Shown: positions 7,422 to 15,378 of the stretch, one piece after another
How the letters are laid out: each line of letters starts with the position of its first letter
Numbering within the stretch: position 1 is the stretch's first letter
Assembly (NCBI RefSeq): GCF_900116805.1
Contig: NZ_FPBV01000026.1
Coordinates: 1-43,642, forward strand
Source of the DNA: Paenalicyclobacillus macrosporangiidus
GTDB lineage: Bacteria > Bacillota > Bacilli > Alicyclobacillales > Alicyclobacillaceae
Direction: 5' to 3'
DNA length: 43,642 bases
Program-made: the position numbers and the translations under genes
Notes under the pieces: model-generated
Seen by the model: only the letters and a program-made list of their open reading frames with translations
What the model was told of the DNA's origin: nothing
Database searches by the model: none

Positions 7422-7664
7422 ATGCGTATCGACGACCTGAACCGATATACATTCAATCCCGCCAATCCCGCGGATCGCCTCCGCGTCGCCAACCAGACGG
7501 CTGCGGCCCAGCCGAATCCGCCTGCGGAGGAAACGCGGCGGCCGAGCGAGTCTGAACGGATTGCGAAACTGAAGGAGGCCATTCGCTCCGGCCAGACCCC
7601 TGATCTGCAGAAGCTCGCCGATACCCTGCTCAACACCGGCATCTTCTTCGACGAACGGGCATAG
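7422..7664 (+). CDS. flgM: Anti-sigma-28 factor FlgM
   Basis: An 80-residue protein with the FlgM pattern: a disordered polar N-terminal half and a C-terminal helical sigma-binding part, SERIAKLKEAIRSGQTPDLQ followed by KLADTLLNTGIFFDERA. It binds SigD until the hook-basal body is complete, after which it is secreted and late genes are freed. It opens the flgM-flgN-flgK-flgL run; a SigD-like -10 box lies upstream, which would give feedback control. The ATG at 7422 follows GAGGTGAAACCAGGCC. Confidence 0.88.
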   Translation: MRIDDLNRYTFNPANPADRLRVANQTAAAQPNPPAEETRRPSESERIAKLKEAIRSGQTPDLQKLADTLLNTGIFFDERA

Positions 7665-7701
7665 GCGGTGGAGGAAGCGGGTGTACAAAGGAGGACGGGA
7701 C

Positions 7702-8205
7702 GTGCACCAGCCGTTGCAGCATTTGGCCACAGTGCTCGACAAGCTGCTCGCCGAGCACGAGCGGTTGCTTCGTCTGAGCCAACGGCAGAAACAGGTCCTC
7801 GTCGCGCGGCGGATGAACGAGATTCAGCGCGTCACCGCGGAAATGCAAGCATCCATCACCCGTGTGCACGAGCTGGAAGCCTCGCGACAGGAGATCACCG
7901 AAGCTCTGGCTGAATCGTGGGGCCTGTCGGTCGACACCTTGACTCTCACGACGATTGAAGATCGCGTCGGGCGTACGGACCCGCGCCTCGCAGGGCGCTT
8001 GGCGCACACCGGCCGGCGCCTGCGCGACACGCTTTCGCTCCTAGCGCAGCAGAACCGTGAAAACCAGCGCCTGACGGAGCAGTGGACACAATACACGACC
8101 CAGATGTTCGAGTGGGTGGCCCGCCACACCGGCACCGCCGGATATCATCCGGCACAATCGCCGGACGGGACGCCGCGAAACCTGGTCTTTGATCTGAAGG
8201 CATAG
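7702..8205 (+). CDS. flgN: Flagellar export chaperone FlgN
   Basis: About 167 residues, almost wholly alpha-helical and polar, with the FlgN layout: an N-terminal leucine-rich helix (VLDKLLAEHERLLRLSQRQK), a conserved middle (LVARRMNEIQRVT) and a long C-terminal coiled helix. It should chaperone the hook-associated proteins FlgK and FlgL, encoded directly downstream. The GTG at 7702 is preceded by AAAGGAGG at seven bases. A GTG at 7681 lies before that ribosome site and is not a good start. Identification rests on shape and position more than on strong motifs. Confidence 0.82.
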   Translation: MHQPLQHLATVLDKLLAEHERLLRLSQRQKQVLVARRMNEIQRVTAEMQASITRVHELEASRQEITEALAESWGLSVDTLTLTTIEDRVGRTDPRLAGRLAHTGRRLRDTLSLLAQQNRENQRLTEQWTQYTTQMFEWVARHTGTAGYHPAQSPDGTPRNLVFDLKA

Positions 8206-8275
8206 AAAGAGCGCCACCTCGGCGAATGGATGAGCCAAGTCCGTCCATCTCGCCTCAGACAAGGAGGACACCTGC

Positions 8276-9940
8276 GTGCTCGGGACGTTTCTCGGATTGG
8301 AAATCGCCAAGCGCGGATTGCAGACGCAACAGGCGGCCATCGAAGTCACCGCCCACAACATCAGCAACGCCAACACCCCCGGCTACACCCGGCAGCGCGT
8401 GGACTTGGTGGCCACCCAGCCTTTGGAGGTCCCCGGTCTGACCAGCGCCATCCCGGGACAGGTTGGCACCGGAGTCCAGGTGGACAAAATCGAGCGGCTG
8501 CGCGACGACTACTTGGACACGCAGTACCGCCAACAGAATTCATACCTCGGCTCCTGGCAGGCGCAGCAGGACGCCCTGCAGAAAGTGACGGCCATTCTCA
8601 ATGAGCCGTCCGACACCGGCTTGTCCACAGTGATGCAGAACTTTTGGAACGCGTGGGACAAACTTTCGTCCAACCCGAACGATCTCGCCGCCCGCAACCT
8701 GGTCGTGCAGACCTCCGTCACGGTGGCGCAGACACTCAACCAGACCGCGAACCAGCTCTCTCAGTTGCAGGATGATCTCAATGCAAGCCTGTCTGCCACG
8801 GTGGACCAAGTCAACTCTTACCTGACGCAAATTGCCCGCCTCAATCAGCAGATTGACAGCGTGCTGGATGACGGCAAGCAGCCGAACGACCTCATGGACC
8901 AGCGTGACTACCTGATTGACCAACTCTCCAATCTGGCCGATGTGTCGGTGCAGACGGATACCGCCGGACGCATAACGCTGTCCATCGGCGGCCAGGTGGT
9001 GTTGGACGACCAGACCGTCACTCCGGACCCGTCTGACAGCAGCAAGCCGCTGCTCCAAGTGACCACCGATACGACGAATCCAAACTACCCGCTCACCATT
9101 GGCGTGACCAGCGGCAAACTTCAGGGTCTGGTCGCGGCGTTGAACACGGTGAAATCCTACCAGTCCGATCTCGACGCATTCGCATACAGCCTTGCAGACG
9201 GACCAATCACCGTAACGCTTGCCGGGAACTGGACCATTTACGCCGACGCCACAGGCACCGCGACCCTGCCGGTGGACATCCAGATTGGCAGCGACAAGTA
9301 CCCGGCAAGCACCCGTCTGGCCGACGTGGCCAAAGACCACCCCGAGCTCGGGATTGCTATCGACCCAGTCAGTGGCGACGCCACAATTCCGCAAGGCAAA
9401 TCCATCACCGTGTTCGGCCTCAACGGCCTGCTCCAGATGGGATACGATCAAAACGGCTCCCAAGGCAAGCCGCTGTTCGTCATCAATCCGGCCACGACGG
9501 ACAGCAACGTCACGGCCGCGAACATCACCGTCAACCCAGCCATCAGTCAGGACGTCACGACCCTCGCGGCGTCCTTCACCAAGACCGCGGGCGACGGGAC
9601 ACTCGCCATGACCGTCAGCAGCGTCAAGCTGGCCCAGGTGCAGTTCTCCGACCCAAACGACGCCACCGCATCCATGCCTCTTCGCCAGGGCACCTTCGAC
9701 AGCTTTTTACAGGCGGTGGTCGGACAGCTCGGCATTCAGGGCCAACAGGCGGACCAACAGGTCTCCAACCAGCAGGCACTGGTCCAGCAGATCGACATGC
9801 AGCGCCAGTCCGTCACCGGCGTGTCGCTCAATGAGGAGATGTCCAACCTGATTCAGTACCAGCAGGCGTTCAACGCCTCTGCAAAGGTTGTCCAGGCCGT
9901 GAACGACTTGCTGACCACGCTCATCAACAGCGTCCGCTAA
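8276..9940 (+). CDS. flgK: Flagellar hook-associated protein 1 FlgK
   Basis: A 554-residue junction protein between hook and filament. The N-terminus has the rod/hook signature: LEIAKRGLQTQQAAIEVTAH, then NISNANTPGYTRQRVDL. The middle is Thr/Asp-rich surface domain. The C-terminal D0 helix ends with VSLNEEMSNLIQYQQAFNAS and VVQAVNDLLTTLINSV, as in all FlgK. The GTG at 8276 follows AAGGAGG. FlgN, its export chaperone, is immediately upstream and FlgL 23 bp downstream. Confidence 0.93.
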   Translation: MLGTFLGLEIAKRGLQTQQAAIEVTAHNISNANTPGYTRQRVDLVATQPLEVPGLTSAIPGQVGTGVQVDKIERLRDDYLDTQYRQQNSYLGSWQAQQDALQKVTAILNEPSDTGLSTVMQNFWNAWDKLSSNPNDLAARNLVVQTSVTVAQTLNQTANQLSQLQDDLNASLSATVDQVNSYLTQIARLNQQIDSVLDDGKQPNDLMDQRDYLIDQLSNLADVSVQTDTAGRITLSIGGQVVLDDQTVTPDPSDSSKPLLQVTTDTTNPNYPLTIGVTSGKLQGLVAALNTVKSYQSDLDAFAYSLADGPITVTLAGNWTIYADATGTATLPVDIQIGSDKYPASTRLADVAKDHPELGIAIDPVSGDATIPQGKSITVFGLNGLLQMGYDQNGSQGKPLFVINPATTDSNVTAANITVNPAISQDVTTLAASFTKTAGDGTLAMTVSSVKLAQVQFSDPNDATASMPLRQGTFDSFLQAVVGQLGIQGQQADQQVSNQQALVQQIDMQRQSVTGVSLNEEMSNLIQYQQAFNASAKVVQAVNDLLTTLINSVR

Positions 9941-9963
9941 CGCCGAAAGCGAGGGATATTGTC

Positions 9964-10854
9964 GTGCGCGTCACGCAGGGCATGCTCAATCAACAGATGT
10001 TGTTCGATCTCGAGGCCAATACGGACCGCCTGTTGCGCCTGCAAAACCAGGTGGCAACCGGGAAGCGCATCAACAAGCCAGCCGACGACCCCGTCGGCGT
10101 CGGCTTTGTCATGCGCTACAAGAGCGAGATCGCCTACTATCAGCAGTACCAGGACAACGCCAACGCCGCCCAGGGCTGGCTGAATTACACCGATACCGTG
10201 ATGAGCCAGGCCTACCAGGTCGTGCAGCGGGCGCGCGATCTCGCGGTCCAAGGCGCCTCCGACACGATGTCCCCGGACGACCGCCAAGCGCTCGCCTCCG
10301 AGGTGGATCAGCTCTACCAGCAGTTGGTCACCATCGGCAACTCCCAGTACAACGGGCAGTACATTTTCAACGGTCAGCAGACCCAGCAAGCACCCTACGG
10401 ATCCACCGGCGCAGAAACAGTCACGACCGACAGCGGTGACATTCTGTACGACGTCGGCGACGGCATCCACCTCACGGTGAACACGCCGGGCAACCAGTTC
10501 TTCGGAGACGCGAGTGATTCCGACAACGCGTTCGCCCTGCTCAAGAACTTGAGCGACGCCTTGAAGAGCGACGACGGCCAGGCGGTGAACCAACTGCTCG
10601 GCCAGTTCGATTCCCGCCTCAATCAGATGTCGGCCGCGCAGGCGGACGTCGGAGCCCGTCTGAACCGCGTTCAGTTCGAGCAGTCCCGCCTCTCGGACCT
10701 GTTGAACAATTTCCAAACCCTGCTGGCGGGCGTCCAGGACGCCGACATGGCGAAGGCCATCACGGACCTTACCACCTCCCAATCGGTGCAACAGGCGGCC
10801 CTCCAGGTGGGCGCACGCGTCATCGTGCCGACGCTGGTGGATTTCTTGAAGTGA
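9964..10854 (+). CDS. flgL: Flagellar hook-associated protein 3 FlgL
   Basis: A 296-residue second junction protein, a flagellin relative. The N-terminal helix MRVTQGMLNQQMLFDLEANT, QNQVATGKRINKPADDPVGV and the C-terminal end LTTSQSVQQAALQVGARVIV-PTLVDFLK are the conserved D0/D1 parts. It links FlgK to flagellin. The GTG at 9964 follows AGCGAGGGAT. A hairpin lies 35 bases after the stop. Confidence 0.92.
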   Translation: MRVTQGMLNQQMLFDLEANTDRLLRLQNQVATGKRINKPADDPVGVGFVMRYKSEIAYYQQYQDNANAAQGWLNYTDTVMSQAYQVVQRARDLAVQGASDTMSPDDRQALASEVDQLYQQLVTIGNSQYNGQYIFNGQQTQQAPYGSTGAETVTTDSGDILYDVGDGIHLTVNTPGNQFFGDASDSDNAFALLKNLSDALKSDDGQAVNQLLGQFDSRLNQMSAAQADVGARLNRVQFEQSRLSDLLNNFQTLLAGVQDADMAKAITDLTTSQSVQQAALQVGARVIVPTLVDFLK

Positions 10855-10888
10855 GTGTGTCAGTGCGGTGATTTGGACGTGCGAGGTA

Positions 10889-10927
10889 AAGAGATCGGAT
10901 CCTGCCAAGACAGTGATCGGATCTCTT
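10889..10927. terminator. 13-bp inverted repeat after flgL
   Basis: AAGAGATCGGATC at 10889-10901 pairs with GATCGGATCTCTT at 10915-10927 with one central mismatch and a 13-base loop, followed by CTTACTTTC. It could attenuate transcription between flgL and the yviE-like gene. Confidence 0.45.
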
Positions 10928-10983
10928 CTTACTTTCACGGTCCGTTGAGCATTTCTATTCGTCAACCAGAAAGGGGTGCCCCT

Positions 10984-11559
10984 ATGGTGATGCCGCAGAT
11001 CCAGATTGAGCAGAGGTTCGGCCAAATTGGCCTCTCCTACACGCCGCCCCACTTTGACATCCGCACACGGCAGGCGGATCTCACCATCGAGGCACCCGCT
11101 GCCGAGTTGTCCATCCACACCACGCCGGGTCGGCTCGACATTGACCAGACCGAGGCCTTCGCAGACGAGGATCTGCGCACTCCGCTCGATTTCTCCAAGC
11201 ACCAAGCGGCGCTCGCCCGCCAAACCGCCGCCCAAGGCGTGGCCGAGGCTGCACAATGGGGCCAGCGCTTGCTGCACATCGAGCGCGGCGACGCCTTCCC
11301 CGCCTGGGTCATGCGCTACCGGGACCACATGCGGCAGTTCGCCCCCGCCCTGGTTCCACGCCCATTTTCGGTACATATCCATTATGAGCCAGGCCGCGTG
11401 GACATCCAGGCGCAGGTGCAGCCGGTGCGTGTCCATGCACAGCCCCACCCGGCCGAGATTGAGTTTGTGCCGGGACAGGTGCACACGTACCTCGAACAAA
11501 GGCCGGAGATCCGCATCATCCCGCCGCCCGTGGAACACCTGGTGGAAATGCAAGCATGA
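10984..11559 (+). CDS. YviE-like protein (DUF6470), flagellar operon
   Basis: A 191-residue protein matching YviE of Bacillus in position (after flgL) and texture: a repeated beta motif with H/P/V-rich strands such as GQIGLSYTPPHFDIRTRQAD, AELSIHTTPGRLDIDQTEAF and FSVHIHYEPGRVDIQAQVQP, with a helical middle. The function is unknown. In B. subtilis the next genes are fliW and csrA; here they are missing and a 338-base gap follows. The ATG at 10984 has AGAAAGGGGT upstream. Confidence 0.75.
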   Translation: MVMPQIQIEQRFGQIGLSYTPPHFDIRTRQADLTIEAPAAELSIHTTPGRLDIDQTEAFADEDLRTPLDFSKHQAALARQTAAQGVAEAAQWGQRLLHIERGDAFPAWVMRYRDHMRQFAPALVPRPFSVHIHYEPGRVDIQAQVQPVRVHAQPHPAEIEFVPGQVHTYLEQRPEIRIIPPPVEHLVEMQA

Positions 11560-11897
11560 GGAAGGGTTTCTGAATCAGGAGACGAGAAGGGGGCAACACA
11601 CACGCGACTCCATGAACAACCGTGACTAGGTTGATGCTTTACACAGCTGAATTCCAAGAGCACCTGGCTTATGTGAGTTATTTCATGATGCTGATGCAAG
11701 ACCATATTTGTGGAAACGCGTTAGAGAACTTCCGGATAAGAGAATACATATGGAATGGCTCTTGGAAGCAAGTGTACGCCGTCCCGTGCAGCAAACTGTA
11801 GCACGCGGATTGTACATGCCACCTGCTTAAAGTCACAATCTCCTCCGTATGCGGACCTCCGTCCGCCAGAACGGAGTACTTGGAGGAAGAACTCCGT
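11560..11897. other. Gap where fliW-csrA would be expected
   Basis: 338 bases, visibly more AT-rich than the flanks. I see no FliW or CsrA coding trace in any frame. A 55-codon open frame (11634-11801) has no usable ribosome site. Near the glycosyltransferase start, CTCCGT and ACGGAG repeats (11849-11895) can form alternative hairpins around the GGAGG ribosome site, a possible translational control. Confidence 0.45.
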
Positions 11898-13790
11898 ATG
11901 AAGATCAGCCTGTGTACCATAGTGAAGAATGATGCGATCCTCCTGCCTCGTTTACTGAGCAGTGTGCTTGGGGTCGTGGACGAGATCGTTATCGCGGATA
12001 CGGGATCGACGGACGCAACCATTGACGTTATTAAGTCGTTTGCAGTGGAACATGAGGGATTGGTGAATTTCCTCCACTACGAGTGGAAGGACGACTTCTC
12101 CGCCGCCCGAAATTTTGTCTTAGACCACGCATCCGGCGATTGGGTATTGGTCCTAGATGGTGATGAGTTCTTGGAACCGTGCAACGTTACAGATCTTCGA
12201 AGCACTTTAAAGGAGACCCGTCACGATGGTCTGCTCGTCAAAATCCGCAATTATACAGGTAGCATGGCGGACATTCGCGGCGAAGTGGAACTGGATGCGG
12301 TCCGCCTGTTCCGCTCCCATTACCGATACGTCGGAATGATACATGAGCAAATTGTCGAGCCGATTCGCCGTGCTGGGGGAACCATCGGACAGTCAAACTT
12401 GCTTGTTCACCATCTCGGGTATCTCGATGAATACCGCAAAATAAAGAGGAAAAATGAACGTAATACAGAACTCTTGAAACGACAGATACAGTCCATTCGC
12501 CAGCAAGACAAAATTCACCGATGGCATGCTATTACGAACCTCCTGGCAGAATACCAGGTCGCCGGCCGCTGGGAAGAGGTAGCATCTCAATCAAGACTGT
12601 TACTTGAGGAAATCCGCGCCAATAAGGCACAGAGGAAACTTCCGTTTCTCAAAAGGATTTACCATCAATGCGTAACCAGCCTACAACGCCTCGGCCGGTT
12701 GGAAGAGGCGCTGCGCACGGCCCGCGAGGCAGTTTCGCTCTTTCCCGCGCACACGGATACTCAGTTATTACTGGCGGAAACCTACGTCACGATGCGCCAG
12801 TACGCGGAAGCAATGGATGTACTGAAGATCTGTCGCGAGATAGGCGATGTACAGATGGACACAAGCAATTACCTAGTGGGGGCGGGTACATACATCTCTG
12901 CTAGGTTGATGGCCTATTGTTGGCTTCAGCTCGGAGATGACCTCTCCGCCCGGGAATGGTTTATGACGTCGTTCTCTGAAAATATGTCCCAGGCTGGGGT
13001 GATTGCATGGCTCGTAAGATTGACGCCTGAGCCGCAAGTAGCTCACGAGTTGGAGAGACTCATCCACACTCCACAAAGATACGAAGAGTTCTTGTTACCC
13101 TACGTTATCGCTGGACACGATGATGCGCAAGTGTTTATTGAGAGGGCACGTCAACAGTGGGGGGACCAAGCATTTGTTCGTCGTGCTGAGTTCGCATACG
13201 CAATCCGTCATGAAAGCAAACCATGTTTACCGAACGTACCTCGGCCAGGGGATTATGTCCGCTGGGGTCTCTGGTTGTTCGAACAAGGTGACGTTTCAAT
13301 GGCCATCCATGCCTGGCAACAGGCCGGACCGCAAGGAACGTACCTAATCCGGTTAGTCCAAACTGGGGAAGAACATATGAAGTGGGAGGTCGCGACACTG
13401 TTGGACGATCTACTGGCAACACGTTCCACTCGCCTACTGTCCCAGTACAGTGCCAGCGCGACAGACTTGTCCCACCATTTCAGCCTTTTTCTTCATACAG
13501 ACCTTAAAGGTGCGTTCACCACTGAAGCGTTTCTAAACGGCCCAAGTGGCTCCCACCAGGAATGGGAATGGCGCGCCATGCTTCATCTGCACCAGGGTTC
13601 TGTGGAACGCGCAAGTGACGCGTTATCGCAAGCTGTTCTGCCGGATGGCCATCTGTCCGTGCGAGGATACCTTCTCGCTGGCGACGTTGAACCCAAGCAA
13701 AGAACACGTCGGCTGCAAGACGCGCTCAAGCGATATCCTGACTCCAAACTCCTGCAATACGTGCGCAAACAGCATTTCTCGCACCTTTGA
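11898..13790 (+). CDS. Family 2 glycosyltransferase with TPR-like repeats (probable flagellin modification)
   Basis: About 630 residues. The N-terminal GT-A domain has MKISLCTIVKNDAILLPRLL, EIVIADTGSTDATIDVIK, DDFSAARNFVLDHASGDWVL and the metal-binding DGDEFLE, the usual GT2 order for enzymes using nucleotide sugars. From about residue 190 helical TPR-like repeats follow (LQRLGRLEEALRTAREAVSL; TYVTMRQYAEAMDVLKICRE). Lying directly before hag, it probably decorates flagellin; the sugar is unknown. Codon use is AT-richer than in its neighbours, which suggests transfer. I take the ATG at 11898 (GGAGG 11 bases upstream) over the TTG at 11880. Confidence 0.85.
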   Translation: MKISLCTIVKNDAILLPRLLSSVLGVVDEIVIADTGSTDATIDVIKSFAVEHEGLVNFLHYEWKDDFSAARNFVLDHASGDWVLVLDGDEFLEPCNVTDLRSTLKETRHDGLLVKIRNYTGSMADIRGEVELDAVRLFRSHYRYVGMIHEQIVEPIRRAGGTIGQSNLLVHHLGYLDEYRKIKRKNERNTELLKRQIQSIRQQDKIHRWHAITNLLAEYQVAGRWEEVASQSRLLLEEIRANKAQRKLPFLKRIYHQCVTSLQRLGRLEEALRTAREAVSLFPAHTDTQLLLAETYVTMRQYAEAMDVLKICREIGDVQMDTSNYLVGAGTYISARLMAYCWLQLGDDLSAREWFMTSFSENMSQAGVIAWLVRLTPEPQVAHELERLIHTPQRYEEFLLPYVIAGHDDAQVFIERARQQWGDQAFVRRAEFAYAIRHESKPCLPNVPRPGDYVRWGLWLFEQGDVSMAIHAWQQAGPQGTYLIRLVQTGEEHMKWEVATLLDDLLATRSTRLLSQYSASATDLSHHFSLFLHTDLKGAFTTEAFLNGPSGSHQEWEWRAMLHLHQGSVERASDALSQAVLPDGHLSVRGYLLAGDVEPKQRTRRLQDALKRYPDSKLLQYVRKQHFSHL

Positions 13791-13952
13791 CTATGCACAA
13801 TGGCACACCGTAAACCACCGTCCGCAGCTTATCAGCAAAAATGAATGCAAGTTTTCTCTTCACCTTTCAGATAGTCATAGTGAATCCACTCACACCAGCG
13901 GTGAGTTGGATCATCTGCCTAACGGCAAATCTGAAAGAAAGGGTGTATCATC

Positions 13953-15239
13953 GTGAGCTTCGGTCTCATCATCAACCACAACCTGGGTTCGATGAACGCG
14001 CTGTCGGCTCTCAACCAGAACCAGAACAGCTTGCAGAAGGTGTTGCAACAGCTGTCTACGGGCAAGCGGATCAACGGCGCTGCGGACGATGCGGCTGGGT
14101 TGGCGATCTCCCAGAAGATGCAGGCCCAGATCAACGGCTTGGACCAGGCCTCCCGCAATGCGCAGGACGGAATTTCGTTGATTCAGACTGCAGAGGGTGC
14201 CCTGAACGAGACGCAAAGCATCCTGCAGAGAATGCGTGAATTGGCCGTCCAATCGGCAAACGATACGAACACCGATGCGGATCGTGCGCAGATTCAAAAG
14301 GAAGTTGACCAACTTTCTCAGGAAATCTCTCGCATTGGCAATACGACGCAGTTTAACACCAAGAACCTGTTAGACGGTTCTTTCAGCGGTACATTCCAGA
14401 TTGGGGCGAACCAGGATCAGAACCTGTCTCTCACCATCGGTGATATGCGTGGGTTTGCGCTGGGGGTTGCCGGTGCGGTTGGCGAACAGGTCAGCGCGAC
14501 AGTTACGAATACCTACGGCACTCTGACGGATGGAACCTACATCGTGGTACAGAGCGGAGCGAATTACAATTTGGTGGACAGCAGCGGGAAAGTGGTTGCC
14601 ACCAGCACGGATGGTGGTATTACCTACGTTTCAACGGCCGATCCGTCCGGCACCGATCAGTTGGCGTTCAGCGGTGCAACTGAAGCCGTCACCTCTGGCG
14701 AAATTACGATCTCGAGCTCGGGTGGCAGCACGACCGCTATTGGGTACCACGACGTTGCCAACACCGGCCTGCAGGCTGGTACGTACACGTTGGATAGCAC
14801 AAACCAATACTTAAAAGATCTGAACGGTAACATAGTTGCTACATCCACCGATGGAACGACTTACAAAGATGCTGCCGGGAATACACTCTTCAAATTGGAT
14901 GCTGCACCAGCCAGTGACACAACCATCCAGGTCGGCGGCATCGACGTGTCGAGTCAGTCAGCTGCAAATGCAGCCATAACGACCATCGACAAAGCGATTC
15001 AAACGGTGTCAACACAGCGGGACCAGCTGGGCGCATATCAGAATCGCCTCGAGCATACCATCAACAACCTGGACGCTTCGTCCCAAAACCTAACCTCCGC
15101 AGAATCCGGCATCACCGACACAGACATGGCCTCTGCGATGGCCGAGTTCACGAAGGACAACGTGCTGCAGCAGGCGGCCGTGGCAATGCTGGCACAGGCG
15201 AACCAGCAGCCGCAGTTGGTGCTCAAGCTGCTCGGCTGA
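13953..15239 (+). CDS. hag: Flagellin
   Basis: 428 residues. The conserved N-terminal D0/D1 part (LIINHNLGSMNALSALNQNQ; LSTGKRINGAADDAAGLAIS) and C-terminal part (ESGITDTDMASAMAEFTKDN; LAQANQQPQLVLKLLG) frame a variable surface domain of about 190 residues. That domain contains two related units, residues about 189-224 and 270-301, each with GTY, then VATSTDG and TY, so it grew by internal duplication. Ser and Thr are abundant there and could accept O-linked sugars from the upstream glycosyltransferase. The GTG at 13953 follows GAAAGAAAGGG. A strong terminator lies 17 bases after the stop. Confidence 0.95.
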   Translation: MSFGLIINHNLGSMNALSALNQNQNSLQKVLQQLSTGKRINGAADDAAGLAISQKMQAQINGLDQASRNAQDGISLIQTAEGALNETQSILQRMRELAVQSANDTNTDADRAQIQKEVDQLSQEISRIGNTTQFNTKNLLDGSFSGTFQIGANQDQNLSLTIGDMRGFALGVAGAVGEQVSATVTNTYGTLTDGTYIVVQSGANYNLVDSSGKVVATSTDGGITYVSTADPSGTDQLAFSGATEAVTSGEITISSSGGSTTAIGYHDVANTGLQAGTYTLDSTNQYLKDLNGNIVATSTDGTTYKDAAGNTLFKLDAAPASDTTIQVGGIDVSSQSAANAAITTIDKAIQTVSTQRDQLGAYQNRLEHTINNLDASSQNLTSAESGITDTDMASAMAEFTKDNVLQQAAVAMLAQANQQPQLVLKLLG

Positions 15240-15256
15240 TTGCTCATCATTCTTCG

Positions 15257-15285
15257 GGAGGGCCGGCCCCACAGGCCGGTCTTCC
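15257..15285 (+). terminator. Rho-independent terminator of hag
   Basis: GGAGGGCCGGCC at 15257-15268 pairs with GGCCGGTCTTCC at 15274-15285 (12 bp with two G-U pairs, five-base loop), followed by GTCTCTTCT. It separates the high-demand flagellin transcript from fliD. Confidence 0.75.
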
Positions 15286-15378
15286 GTCTCTTCTACACTG
15301 GCGTGTAACTTGTCCAGAACTATGTCAGTCGCGCAATCTGCGCACATCCGCATCCATCCATGACAAGGAGGCATTGTC

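Noticed and set aside
9937-11553. 538-residue minus-strand open frame
   Set aside because: Exact antisense shadow of flgL and the yviE-like gene, with no ribosome site.
11634-11801. 55-codon frame in the fliW-csrA gap
   Set aside because: Plausible composition, but no usable ribosome site and no similarity to FliW or CsrA that I can see.
13791-13952. Sigma-D promoter for hag
   Set aside because: I expected TAAA-15-GCCGATAT; TAAA occurs at 13810-13813 but no acceptable -10 follows at the right distance, so I do not annotate one.
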